IMG/VR virus record: IMGVR_UViG_3300044632_001071
Location: 1 to 25,142 of that record
DNA from: a virus
Reading direction: 5' to 3' (one strand)
Length of the DNA: 25,142 nt
In this document: piece by piece, positions 1 to 7,115 of the stretch
Position numbering within the stretch: position 1 is the stretch's first letter
How the letters are laid out: every line of letters begins with the position of its first letter
Position numbers and translations under genes: made by a program
The notes under the pieces: model-generated
Told to the model about the DNA's origin: nothing
What the model saw: the letters and a program-made list of their open reading frames with translations, nothing else
Database searches by the model: none

Positions 1-281
1 ATTCGGTGACCACATCCAACAGCATCACAAGCGGAGCGCGAACCAAGGGTGCGTTTTCGTTCAGCGGAAGCACCGTGAATCTGACCCTGAATGGTGGCAC
101 GGTTGCGACATCCTCAAGCATCGCGTTTTCGACCGCGCCAACCTGGCTGGTGTTGGGTGGAACTTCCACCAATGGAAGCACGATCACCGATGCCACGGTG
201 CTACTGAATGGATCGATTCGGGCCATCAAGTATTGGCCAAGCGTCCTGCCAACCGCAACCCTTCAGAGCCTCACCACATGA
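1..281 (+). CDS. Tail fibre / LamG-like protein, C-terminal fragment
   Basis: This is an open frame entering from the left edge (codons in phase from base 3) and ending at TGA 279-281. The roughly 92 residues are rich in Ser, Thr, Gly and Asn and look like beta-sandwich strands. The last stretch, an I-R-x-I-K-Y-W-P motif followed by L-P-T-A-T-L-Q-S-L-T, resembles the end of concanavalin/LamG-type domains in phage fibres, where a strand motif is followed by a short helix. I infer that it is the C-terminus of the gene that leaves the window at the right edge (24102 onward), because composition and style match and the downstream genes continue the morphogenesis order. The two pieces do not join directly in frame, so some sequence is missing. 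The apparent GTG at base 6 is an internal codon and not a start. Confidence 0.7.
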   Translation, partial: SVTTSNSITSGARTKGAFSFSGSTVNLTLNGGTVATSSSIAFSTAPTWLVLGGTSTNGSTITDATVLLNGSIRAIKYWPSVLPTATLQSLTT

Positions 282-571
282 CCGATTACTACCTGCGATC
301 CAACACCGAAACGCAGATGGCCGAGGCTTTCGCGGCCATCGGCGTTGATGTCCAGCGCATTGATGGCGAGTGCCACAGCCTGGACGGGCAGCGCATCGAC
401 ATTGGATGGATTGGCCCCGTTACATGGATCGATGCAGCCACGGGGCAACCGCAAACCGATAGCCGCTTTCATGCGAACTTGCGCGTGGCTGGCGAACTGA
501 CCGAGGCCCAAGCCGCGGAGCTTCCGATCCTTGACCCTGCACCATCTACCCCCATGAGGGTTTGGGCGTGA
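278..571 (+). CDS. Small conserved-type phage protein downstream of the tail fibre
   Basis: This 97-residue protein starts at ATG 278, which overlaps the fibre stop (ATGA). An in-frame start at 233 would lie inside the fibre gene and is less likely. The sequence begins M-T-D-Y-Y-L-R-S and has a central G-W-I-G-P segment and an F-H-A-N-L-R strand. This style is seen in small proteins that sit next to tail-fibre genes in many siphophages, but I know no defined function. There is no signal peptide or membrane segment. The position suggests a fibre accessory or chaperone, but this rests on context only. Confidence 0.7.
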   Translation: MTDYYLRSNTETQMAEAFAAIGVDVQRIDGECHSLDGQRIDIGWIGPVTWIDAATGQPQTDSRFHANLRVAGELTEAQAAELPILDPAPSTPMRVWA

Positions 572-1155
572 GAACGAACCTGAACGATACCGGCGCAGTC
601 ACCACGGCAATCAGCGTGGCCGATTTCAAAGTTTTCGGGCGCATCTTCCATACCCAAGATGACACGGCGCTAGCCGATATGGTTCTCGCCGCCACGCAGG
701 TGATCGAAAACGAAACGCGGCGGGCGCTGATCACGCGTTCGTTCACCTATTCGCTGGAAGCGTTCCCCACCGATGGCGAAATCGTGTTGCCGCGTTCGCC
801 ATTCATTTCGGTTTCCAGCATCACCTACACCGACGCAGCCGGGGCCACCCAAACGCTTTCCGCGAGCGCCTACAACGCGTTCAGCGTCAACGGCATTGGG
901 CGGGTGATCCTGAAGGGTTCGCAATCGTGGCCCAGCACGCTTGGTGAGGGGGCGCTTGATGTGTCCGTGGCATTCACGGCGGGCTATGGTGCGGCGGCCG
1001 CGAACATCCCCCGCGCCCTGGTACACGCGTGCCTGCTGCAATGCAGCCACATGTACGACAATCGCGCGAGCGTGGCGATGGCTGCGGCACCTGTTGAAAT
1101 CCCGATGACCGTGCGCCGGTTGATCGTGCAGTATCAGGACGGGGGCTACTGGTGA
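568..1155 (+). CDS. Head-tail connector protein, HK97 gp6-like
   Basis: This 195-residue protein starts at GTG 568, which overlaps the previous stop (GTGA). A GAGGG ribosome site lies at 556-560. A TTG at 562 is possible but poorly spaced. The N-terminal half is helical (V-A-D-F-K-V-F-G-R then an I-E-N-E-T-R-R-A-L-I-T-R-S segment). It is followed by a beta region of the L-P-R-S-P-F-I-S-V-S-S-I-T-Y type and the terminal helix L-V-H-A-C-L-L-Q. These are hallmarks of the gp6/gp15-like connector family, which forms the ring bound under the portal. The adjacent head-closure, gp10-like and tail-terminator genes support this assignment. Confidence 0.85.
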   Translation: MRTNLNDTGAVTTAISVADFKVFGRIFHTQDDTALADMVLAATQVIENETRRALITRSFTYSLEAFPTDGEIVLPRSPFISVSSITYTDAAGATQTLSASAYNAFSVNGIGRVILKGSQSWPSTLGEGALDVSVAFTAGYGAAAANIPRALVHACLLQCSHMYDNRASVAMAAAPVEIPMTVRRLIVQYQDGGYW

Positions 1156-1502
1156 ACCCCGGCAACATGCGCGTGGCGCTCGAGCTGCTGGGGGCCACTA
1201 CCGCGCTGGATACCTACGGGCAGCCGATCCGCACGGTGAACGCGGCGGGCACGGGAACCATCCTGTTTGCCGAGATCAGCGACGCGACCCCCAGCGAGCG
1301 CATGAACCACAAGCAACTTGACCAGGTGGTGACGCATCGAATCCGCCTGCGGTGGAATCCAAATGTGAGCCACCGCAGCCAGTTGCAAACCGTATCGACC
1401 GAGGGCGGGATGACGCGTCGGGTGTGGGAAATCGTGACCGTGACCGATTGGCGCGAGCGCCGAGAGTTCCTTGATTGCATGGCTACGGAGATCGTCCAGT
1501 AA
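1152..1502 (+). CDS. Head closure protein (phage head-tail joining family)
   Basis: This 116-residue protein starts at GTG 1152 and overlaps the upstream stop (GTGA); GGGGG at 1141-1145 serves as the ribosome site. The pattern is typical of the SPP1 gp16 / HK97 head-tail joining family (Phage_H_T_join): an early G-Q-P motif, a central H-K-Q-L-D-Q-V-V-T-H-R-I-R-L-R-W strand, and a final W-E-I-V-T-V-T-D-W-R-E-R-R strand. Proteins of this family close the capsid exit channel and offer the docking surface for the tail. The length is normal for the family, and the order connector, closure, gp10, terminator is canonical. Confidence 0.85.
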   Translation: MNPGNMRVALELLGATTALDTYGQPIRTVNAAGTGTILFAEISDATPSERMNHKQLDQVVTHRIRLRWNPNVSHRSQLQTVSTEGGMTRRVWEIVTVTDWRERREFLDCMATEIVQ

Positions 1503-2047
1503 TGCCAAGCGCGCGCCAACGCCTGATTGTGGAAGGGATGCCGGAGTTCCGGAAAACCATCCTTGCGATGACCGGCCGCGAACTGGATGACACCGTCCTC
1601 AAGGTGTTGCAGGAGATGGGCGAGCCAACCCAAATGGCGTTGCTCCAGTACTTCGATTCCCTCACCGGCAAGCATGATGGCGAGAGCCTGCAACGCGCAT
1701 TGCAACACCGCTGGTGGAACAAGAATCGAAAGCAGGGACTCCCCGTGGGCTTTACCCGAAACCTTGCCATTCAAGCCCTTGTGCGCGATGGCAAGGATGG
1801 GTGGGGCTTCAAGGTGGCCAAGCTGAAGCGCGGCGTGGGCTACCTGCTGCGCTTGAAGGCGTGGGGCCCCGGCATGTTCCTGATGGAGTCCGGCCGCCAT
1901 TCGAAGCGTTCCTACCGCGGGTTCAACGGGGCGTTTTCGATCCTGAAGCGGTTTCGGTACACGGCCGAAAGCCAATTGAATCGAAAGTTGCCCGAAGTCT
2001 TTGAGCGCCTAGCGGCCAAAGCCGCGGCGCGGAATGGGGTGAAATGA
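1502..2047 (+). CDS. Neck protein, HK97 gp10-like
   Basis: This 181-residue basic protein starts at ATG 1502 and overlaps the previous stop (TAATG). An in-frame upstream start at 1475 would overlap the head-closure gene by 28 bases and is less likely. It is largely helical and rich in Lys and Arg, especially in the second half. Its position between the head-closure and tail-terminator genes is that of the HK97 gp10 family (minor neck or tail-completion protein). The N-terminal segment with R-E-L-D-D-T-V-L-K-V-L resembles the helix that opens this family. The assignment rests mainly on gene order; the sequence match is weak. Confidence 0.65.
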   Translation: MPSARQRLIVEGMPEFRKTILAMTGRELDDTVLKVLQEMGEPTQMALLQYFDSLTGKHDGESLQRALQHRWWNKNRKQGLPVGFTRNLAIQALVRDGKDGWGFKVAKLKRGVGYLLRLKAWGPGMFLMESGRHSKRSYRGFNGAFSILKRFRYTAESQLNRKLPEVFERLAAKAAARNGVK

Positions 2048-2499
2048 GTAGCACCATCATCGCAGCCATCCGCCAGGGCTTGGTTCAGAACACCGCTGTG
2101 ACAACGCTGGTGCCGGAATCCCGGATCACTTCCGCGTATCGCCAGGACACCGGAACCCTGCCCGCCATCGTGCTAACGGTGCAGACTGACGAGGCGGTGA
2201 GTCCGTCATTCCCCCGCACCGATTGCCTGCGCCGTATGGGAATGAACATCGAGTGCGTGGCGGCCAGCCTGAAGGCCGCGCGCGAACTAGGCGAGATCGT
2301 GCGCCGCGCAATGCATGGCGCAGCCGGTACGGCAAGCAGCACAACCATCCATGAAATCCGTGAAAACGGCATCACATCAACTTATGATGTGGGCGCAGAA
2401 GGCACGGAAACGGGAATCCACATCGCGGTGGTATCGGTCGATGCCTACTACCGCGCGCAATCGGTTGCACCCACCACCATCACTACCCCCGGCGGGTAA
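2044..2499 (+). CDS. Tail terminator / completion protein (DUF3168-like)
   Basis: This 151-residue protein starts at ATG 2044 and overlaps the previous stop (ATGA). It begins with a helix (I-I-A-A-I-R-Q-G-L-V), then V-P-E-S-R-I-T, L-P-A-I-V-L-T-V, a helix A-A-R-E-L-G-E-I-V-R-R-A-M, and a late strand I-H-I-A-V-V-S-V-D-A-Y-Y. This order of elements matches the DUF3168 / lambda gpU-like tail-terminator fold that caps the tail tube where it meets the head. Gene order (neck genes before, tail tube immediately after) agrees. Confidence 0.8.
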   Translation: MSSTIIAAIRQGLVQNTAVTTLVPESRITSAYRQDTGTLPAIVLTVQTDEAVSPSFPRTDCLRRMGMNIECVAASLKAARELGEIVRRAMHGAAGTASSTTIHEIRENGITSTYDVGAEGTETGIHIAVVSVDAYYRAQSVAPTTITTPGG

Positions 2500-2517
2500 C
2501 ACAGAGAGGAAACGCAC

Positions 2518-2973
2518 ATGGCCGCATTCACGAGTTTCGGAACCACGCTCAAGGTTGGCCCACTTGCCAGCGGCGCTTATTCAGCGCCAAGCGCAGCGGT
2601 TGGCGAAATCCTTTCGCTAAACCTTGATGGCCTCAAGCTCAACACCATCGATGTTTCGAACCTGGGCAACCAGTTTCGCACCTACGCGGCGGGCCTGATC
2701 GATAGCGGCACCGTGTCGCTTGAGGTGAATCTTGATCCCGATGACGCGCAGCAGGTGACCGTGCTGGGCCAACTGGATGTGACCGCGGCCACCACACGCC
2801 CGGCGCTGAAGTCCTGGCTGATCACTTTCGGAACCACCGGAAATCTTGGTGCAACCTTCGCGTTTATCGGGTTTGTGACCGATTTCAGCGTGAAGGGTGC
2901 GATGGATTCGGCGGTTACCGCGTCGATCAGCATCAAGATTTCCGGAAGCGTTGCCTTCACGGATGTGGACTAA
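2518..2973 (+). CDS. Major tail protein (tail tube subunit)
   Basis: This 151-residue protein is preceded by a strong ribosome site (GAGAGGAA, about 2502-2509), as expected for an abundant structural protein, in contrast to the coupled starts around it. It is nearly all beta strand, with the G-x-x-L-x-V-G opening, an I-D-V-S-N-L-G segment, and the L-I-T-F-G-T-T-G and F-I-G-F-V-T-D-F-S-V strands typical of siphophage tail tube proteins (TTP family). It would polymerise into hexameric rings around the tape measure. It sits between the terminator and the G/GT chaperones, the canonical place. Confidence 0.85.
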   Translation: MAAFTSFGTTLKVGPLASGAYSAPSAAVGEILSLNLDGLKLNTIDVSNLGNQFRTYAAGLIDSGTVSLEVNLDPDDAQQVTVLGQLDVTAATTRPALKSWLITFGTTGNLGATFAFIGFVTDFSVKGAMDSAVTASISIKISGSVAFTDVD

Positions 2974-2976
2974 ACC

Positions 2977-3318
2977 GTGAGCGACCTGAAAGCCAAGTTT
3001 CTCGCTCTCCGGGCCACCGTCCCCACCGAGCAGGTGACGGTGCCCGGAGTTGGCGTTGTGACCATGCGCGGGCTCACCGCAGGCAAGCGCGACGAATGGG
3101 AGCAGCGGATTTGGAGCGCCAAGGGAAAGACCCTCACCAACATCCGCGCCAGCCTCGTGGCCATGTGCGCGTATGACGGTGACGCTCCGATGTTCAGCGC
3201 CGCGGACATCGAAGCCATTGGGGACATGCCCGCATCCGTCATTGATGAGTTGTACGACATCGCCACGCGTCTTTCGGGCATGGGTGCGAAGGACAAGGAA
3301 GCCATCGAAAAAAACTGA
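2977..3318 (+). CDS. Tail assembly chaperone (gpG-like), frameshift donor
   Basis: This 113-residue protein starts at GTG 2977, four bases after the tail-tube stop, with only a weak ribosome site, so translation is probably coupled. It is helical, with a V-T-V-P-G-V-G-V-V-T-M-R-G-L-T-A-G-K-R-D segment like that of tail assembly chaperones that coat the tape measure during tail assembly. The final codons read GAA AAA AAC TGA and carry an A_AAA_AAC slippery heptamer just before the stop. This is the arrangement that produces gpG and gpGT in lambda and many other tailed phages. The identity is supported jointly by position, the slippery site and the partner frame. Confidence 0.85.
   Translation: MSDLKAKFLALRATVPTEQVTVPGVGVVTMRGLTAGKRDEWEQRIWSAKGKTLTNIRASLVAMCAYDGDAPMFSAADIEAIGDMPASVIDELYDIATRLSGMGAKDKEAIEKN
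3309..3315 (+). promoter_or_regulatory. Programmed -1 ribosomal frameshift site A_AAA_AAC
   Basis: In the chaperone frame the codons are GAA AAA AAC TGA. The heptamer A AAA AAC fits the X_XXY_YYZ rule exactly, so both tRNAs can re-pair after a one-base backward slip. The -1 frame is then open into the GT domain. The TGA directly after the heptamer could add a pause. A GCGGCCGC palindrome lies at 3323-3330; I see no strong pseudoknot. Confidence 0.9.
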
Positions 3319-3632
3319 TTGAGCGGCCGCTACGCAGGTTCATGTTTCAGTTGGCGCTTGCGTTGGGCCGCACAGTTGCGGAACTAGAGGAAACCATGTC
3401 GAGCCGCGAACTAACCGAATGGATCGCATACAACGCCATCCAGCCTTTCGGTGATACGCGCGCCGATTTGCGTTCCGCGATCATCGCCAGCACCGTGGCC
3501 AACTGCCACCGCACCAGCGGCACACCTTTCAAGGTGGCGGATTTCATGCCCTATGAAGACAAGCCCAAGGGCGCGCCGCTGGATGCGGTGAAGCAGTTGC
3601 GCGCCATGTTTGGAGGAAAGCGCAATGGGTAA
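3315..3632 (+). CDS. GT extension of the tail assembly chaperone, expressed by -1 frameshift
   Basis: This frame is read in the -1 phase from the slippery site. From 3315 it is open through L-I-E-R-P-L-R-R-F-M-F-Q to TGA 3630-3632, adding about 105 residues to the upstream product for a fusion of about 218 residues (join 2977..3315, 3315..3632). The segment with L-G-R-T-V-A-E-L, the run S-R-E-L-T-E-W-I-A-Y, then Q-P-F-G-D-x-R-A-D-L-R and the A-S-T-V-A-N motif matches the gpT / DUF4035-type domain. An internal ATG at 3342 could be used on its own, but no good ribosome site precedes it. The domain is thought to bind tail tube subunits while the G part binds the tape measure. Confidence 0.85.
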   Translation: MIERPLRRFMFQLALALGRTVAELEETMSSRELTEWIAYNAIQPFGDTRADLRSAIIASTVANCHRTSGTPFKVADFMPYEDKPKGAPLDAVKQLRAMFGGKRNG

Positions 3633-4743
3633 TGTCGCAGCGTTCAAAACCCGTATCACGCTTGAATCCGATCAGTACATCGCCGGGTGGAAGAAGGTGG
3701 AATCCGCTACCACGGACAAGGTGAGCGGTATTGAGAAGGCCATTTCCAAGGGCATGAAGTCTTGGAGTAACTCGATGGGGAAAGCCATCGGCGGGTTTCT
3801 TGGAATCCAGCTTGCGGACACGCTGCTAAAGAGCATTGATGACACGCTGAAGAATCCGATTTTCAACACAACCGGCGCGAACATCGCCTACGCCATCGGC
3901 GATGGTTTAGCCAAGACCCTCGAAAGCATCCCGGTGGTGGGCACCATCGGAAAGATGCTTGGGCAGAGCGAGAGCGGAGACATGGAAGCGCGGCAAAAGG
4001 CCAGCCGCGACGATGCCGCGCGAAATGAGCGGATGCTTGCCGTGGGTTCCAAGATGGTTGCCGATTTGGAGAAGCAGCGCGAACTAGCCGCCGCGGTGAG
4101 CGACGAACAGCGCACCCGCGTGGAGCGAGCGCAGCGCCTGGCGGAACTTGAGAAGCAGTTGAACGATCAGATGGCGAAAGAAAACGCCACCGGGCCGCAA
4201 ATCTTGGCGGCGCGCGAGAAGCTGCGCGCGGCATTTGAAGCCACGAGCGCGGCGCAGGATCAGGCAATACAGCGGCAGGAACGCGAGAAGATGATTGCCG
4301 ATGAACTGGCAGACGCAGAAGCGAAGCGGTTGAAAACACAGGAGGAAGCAGCCAAGCGCGCCGAAATGCGCGCCGCCGCCGAGGAGCGCCGCGAGGAATC
4401 CGTGATCAATTTCATGGAGGAATTGCAGGATGCGCTAGACGAGCGCACGATGACCGAGGAACAGTTGTTTCAAAAGAAGATGGATCGGTTGGGCCTTGAC
4501 GCGCAGGAACAAGAGAACGCGCGCGCGTTGAATGAGAAACTCAAGGCAGCCGAAGCCGGTGCATCCAAGACCACCGCGGTTTCCAACATCGAAAGCATCC
4601 AAAGCGCCGTTGGTAGCGTGAAAATGGCTGGCACCACGAGCGGGCTGGATAAACTGGCCAAGCCCGCAGAGGCCACCGCCAAGGCCACGCAGGCCAGCGC
4701 CACGCACCTGGCGAAACTCGCAGCAGCAACGGGAGCCGTGTAA
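3625..4743 (+). CDS. Tape measure protein (short)
   Basis: This 372-residue protein starts at ATG 3625 with GGAGG at 3612-3616. An in-frame start at 3610 lacks a good ribosome site. Residues about 1-45 are helical. A hydrophobic, Gly-rich segment follows (about 50-115, with I-G-G-F-L-G-I-Q-L and I-P-V-V-G-T-I-G), and then a long charged coiled coil rich in Ala, Glu, Lys, Arg and Gln to about residue 320. The end is Ala/Thr-rich. This architecture and the position immediately after the G/GT chaperones mark it as the tape measure that sets tail length. It is short for the family; at the usual about 0.15 nm per residue it would imply a tail near 55 nm. Confidence 0.75.
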   Translation: MGNVAAFKTRITLESDQYIAGWKKVESATTDKVSGIEKAISKGMKSWSNSMGKAIGGFLGIQLADTLLKSIDDTLKNPIFNTTGANIAYAIGDGLAKTLESIPVVGTIGKMLGQSESGDMEARQKASRDDAARNERMLAVGSKMVADLEKQRELAAAVSDEQRTRVERAQRLAELEKQLNDQMAKENATGPQILAAREKLRAAFEATSAAQDQAIQRQEREKMIADELADAEAKRLKTQEEAAKRAEMRAAAEERREESVINFMEELQDALDERTMTEEQLFQKKMDRLGLDAQEQENARALNEKLKAAEAGASKTTAVSNIESIQSAVGSVKMAGTTSGLDKLAKPAEATAKATQASATHLAKLAAATGAV

Positions 4744-5649
4744 ATGCCTATCACCGTAAACATTGCCCAGCGCGCCGGTGGAACCACCATCAACTTTGAG
4801 CGCGGCAAGTGGAGCGGCAGCGCGCAATATGTGATCACCGAGGCGGCCGCGCAGGCGCTCACGGCCAGCGACATCCTTGGCAGCGCCACCGTAATTGCGA
4901 AACTGTTCCCCACCGAATACGGCGGCAGCGGCGGCGCAATCACCGACCAAGGTTCATTCTTTTCGGGCCGCGTGACGCAGCCAAGCTTCTCGCTGGCAAT
5001 GGTTGATGATGGCGGCTATGTGTGGCAGGCCACCGTTACTTTCGACTCACAGACCGCGGACAATGGCACCACCACCACGGATAACAAGGTGGAGCGCGAG
5101 GTTGGTTTCACCGCCATTGAGTACAGCTTGAGTGGCGAGGGTGTGGATGTGTACCGGGTTGGCGCAACCGCACCCGCGAACAAGTCCACCCCAGCCGATA
5201 CTGACATCGGCGGCACCAAGGTTGATTCGGGCGGCGAGCCCATCACCTATTTCAACAATGTTGCAAAGGTGAGCGTTCGCAATGTGGTTGCCGGGCGGCC
5301 CACACCGCCGGTTGGCTTCATCAATAACCGGAACAGCGCCAGCTTTACGATTGGCCCCTACTCATTCCCGACTGACACGCTGCTGTTTACTGGTTGCAGC
5401 ATCACGCGGGTGGGCGCTGCAACCTATGAAATCGTCTACTCATTTGTCTATGACAATGGCTACCACCTGCGGCAGATCGCCAAGCGCGGCCCCGATGGCC
5501 AAGTGATCAAGGGCAAGAAAACCGATTCCTGCGGCAGCGCGCCAACCACCGTGCCGGATGGTGAGATGAGCAACGCGCTATGCGTGTTCTTCCGGCAGCC
5601 GTTCCCAACCACGAGCGCCTTCAGCGGCATCGGCATAACGGGCATCTGA
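4744..5649 (+). CDS. Tail protein of unknown type (possible distal tail / baseplate component)
   Basis: This 301-residue protein starts at ATG 4744, directly after the tape-measure stop. It is almost entirely beta-structured, rich in Thr, Gly, Val and Ser. Recognisable strands include F-S-L-A-M-V-D-D-G-G-Y-V-W-Q-A-T-V and Y-E-I-V-Y-S-F-V-Y-D-N-G-Y-H-L-R-Q-I. I do not recognise a family. Its place after the tape measure is where siphophages encode the distal tail protein and tail-associated lysin, so it may be part of the tail tip, but no peptidase or lysozyme motif is visible. The coding evidence is strong: a long frame with neighbour-like codon use and a TGATG link to the next gene. Confidence 0.75.
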   Translation: MPITVNIAQRAGGTTINFERGKWSGSAQYVITEAAAQALTASDILGSATVIAKLFPTEYGGSGGAITDQGSFFSGRVTQPSFSLAMVDDGGYVWQATVTFDSQTADNGTTTTDNKVEREVGFTAIEYSLSGEGVDVYRVGATAPANKSTPADTDIGGTKVDSGGEPITYFNNVAKVSVRNVVAGRPTPPVGFINNRNSASFTIGPYSFPTDTLLFTGCSITRVGAATYEIVYSFVYDNGYHLRQIAKRGPDGQVIKGKKTDSCGSAPTTVPDGEMSNALCVFFRQPFPTTSAFSGIGITGI

Positions 5650-6176
5650 TGTTTGTGAACGGTGTCACCCGCGGGAATGTTGGCCCCTGGTCACCGAACC
5701 AAGTTCGCACCATTGCGGACACCATCAACCGCATAAACGGAGAGGGGCAGCGCGGGCCCAAGTCCGCACCGCCGCCGGTTGTGGTGTTCATGGCGCGCAT
5801 TACTGGCAGCACGGCCATTGCGGGTAAGACCGCGACCATCGGCGGCACCGCCGCGCAGCCAGTTGCGTGGGAATACGATTGGGAAGAGGTGAGCGTGTCC
5901 ACAACGGGCACCTACAACACCAGCGATACCTACCGCCGCAAGTCTTCCCTGATCGCCACCAAGGGGAAGGCCATCAATGGGTGCGAGGGGCCGCAGATGA
6001 TCGGCGCTACCACCACGCTTGGCCCTGGCATTACCACCGCCAACATCCCTGCTGGGTTCAGTTTCAAGGCCATCGCCAACAATACGGTGGTGATGATGTA
6101 CGCCACCGCGCGCGCAACTGGCGAAAACCTGTTTTTCTTCAGCGTGCCGAACGCGGTGGATGGAACCTGCGCGTGA
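5649..6176 (+). CDS. Unknown tail-region protein
   Basis: This 175-residue protein starts at ATG 5649, overlapping the previous stop (TGATG), so the two are probably translated together. It begins with M-F-V-N-G-V-T-R-G and a short helix V-R-T-I-A-D-T-I-N-R-I-N. A Pro-rich hinge (about residues 38-46) leads into a beta-rich domain. That domain contains A-W-E-Y-D-W-E-E-V and a late F-F-F-S-V-P strand. The helix, hinge and beta-sandwich layout resembles small tail-tip or adhesin subunits, but no family is recognised. No signal peptide or membrane helix is present. Confidence 0.7.
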   Translation: MFVNGVTRGNVGPWSPNQVRTIADTINRINGEGQRGPKSAPPPVVVFMARITGSTAIAGKTATIGGTAAQPVAWEYDWEEVSVSTTGTYNTSDTYRRKSSLIATKGKAINGCEGPQMIGATTTLGPGITTANIPAGFSFKAIANNTVVMMYATARATGENLFFFSVPNAVDGTCA

Positions 6177-6463
6177 GCCCGGTTCCCCCCATTGGCCCCC
6201 GCCACCAGCAGCCCACAACCTTGGGCACCGTGATCAGCGTGGTGCAACTCGTGGTACTGGTGGTTGGCGTGGGCGGCATCTTCCAAACGATGGGCCGAAA
6301 AGATGCGATCTTGGAGCGCCAAGACCGCGATCTAACGGAGCTGCGCGCAATCGTGGGCGATTTGGTCAAGAGCCAAGTGCTAGGCGCGGCGAACGATTCA
6401 AAGCACGGCGAAAACCTGACCAGTATTGCGGTGCGCCTTGACCGGCTAGAGGGCCGCCGGTGA
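6173..6463 (+). CDS. Small membrane protein with one transmembrane helix and coiled coil
   Basis: This 96-residue protein starts at GTG 6173 (GTGA overlap). Residues about 17-38 form one strongly hydrophobic helix of Val, Leu and Gly. After it comes a charged heptad-like segment (K-D-A-I-L-E-R-Q-D-R-D-L-T-E-L-R, then L-T-S-I-A-V-R-L-D-R-L-E). The topology (one N-terminal membrane anchor plus a coiled coil) is like that of phage i-spanins and of small holin-associated proteins. It forms an overlapping string with two more membrane genes. A role in lysis is an inference from topology and neighbours. Confidence 0.7.
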   Translation: MSPVPPIGPRHQQPTTLGTVISVVQLVVLVVGVGGIFQTMGRKDAILERQDRDLTELRAIVGDLVKSQVLGAANDSKHGENLTSIAVRLDRLEGRR

Positions 6464-7005
6464 TCCGCTGTTTGGTCTTCCTGCTGCTGATCGCCTGCGC
6501 CGCGTGCAGCCCCAGCCGGGCCATTGCAGTTTCGGCCAGCGAGGCCGGTGAACGCGCCGGAACCATCGCCAGGCTTGCCACGCACATTGGGAGCGTGTCT
6601 ACCCAAACCGAGGTGGTGGCCGATGCGGCTGCCATCGTGGTTGAAGCCCAGCACATCGAAGCGGCCGCCGGAGCCATCCACAAGGCGCTACCGGGCGTGG
6701 AGGATCAGACCCCATGGTGGGCGGTGCTACTTGGTTACATCGCAGCAGCGGCCGCCCTCGTGGCCGTGGCGGCCATCCTGTGGCAGACGGGGATAGGCGC
6801 AGCCATACGCGTGGCGCTGGGTTGGATTCCGCGGCCAAGCCTGCGAGATGCGGCATTGGCCCGTGATGTGATGGAAAACAGCAATCCGGCCACGATCCGG
6901 GAATACATTGCAGCAAAGCGCGCAAGCGATCCCGTGTGGGAAGCCGCTTGGAAGCGCACCGAGGAACCCAAGCCATGTACTACATCGCATCCGCTGAATC
7001 CCTGA
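6460..7005 (+). CDS. Putative lipoprotein with an internal transmembrane helix
   Basis: This 181-residue protein starts at GTG 6460 (GTGA overlap). The N-terminus M-I-R-C-L-V-F-L-L-L-I-A-C fits a lipoprotein signal with lipobox L-I-A-C (Cys13). A second hydrophobic helix runs from about residue 86 to 108 (W-W-A-V-L-L-G-Y-I and Ala/Val-rich residues). Between them is an Ala-rich helical segment, and the C-terminus is charged. An outer-membrane-type lipoprotein next to a one-helix coiled-coil protein recalls spanin pairs, but the extra internal helix is atypical for an o-spanin. The alternative is a membrane-anchored structural or superinfection protein. Confidence 0.65.
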   Translation: MIRCLVFLLLIACAACSPSRAIAVSASEAGERAGTIARLATHIGSVSTQTEVVADAAAIVVEAQHIEAAAGAIHKALPGVEDQTPWWAVLLGYIAAAAALVAVAAILWQTGIGAAIRVALGWIPRPSLRDAALARDVMENSNPATIREYIAAKRASDPVWEAAWKRTEEPKPCTTSHPLNP

Positions 7006-7112
7006 TCGGTTCGACCTGGGCCGCCTTCGCCTGCCTTGCCATCGGCTACATCGCGGGGCACATCGTTCCGCTGGGCACCATCGCGGGATGGATTCGCGGC
7101 ACCAAGGGCTAA
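6975..7112 (+). CDS. Tiny membrane protein, 45 residues
   Basis: This short frame runs from ATG 6975 (M-Y-Y-I-A-S-A-E-S) to TAA 7112 and overlaps the 3' end of the lipoprotein gene by 31 bases. A single hydrophobic stretch (about residues 13-38, W-A-A-F-A-C-L-A-I-G-Y-I-A-G) is followed by a basic tail ending R-G-T-K-G. It fills the gap that would otherwise lie between the lipoprotein and the Cys-rich gene, which supports it being real. A holin or lysis accessory role is possible but unproven. Confidence 0.55.
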   Translation: MYYIASAESLIGSTWAAFACLAIGYIAGHIVPLGTIAGWIRGTKG

Positions 7113-7115
7113 CCC

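Noticed and set aside
1-281. GTG at base 6 as a true gene start
   Set aside because: The frame is already open at the edge and the product looks like the end of a longer fibre protein.
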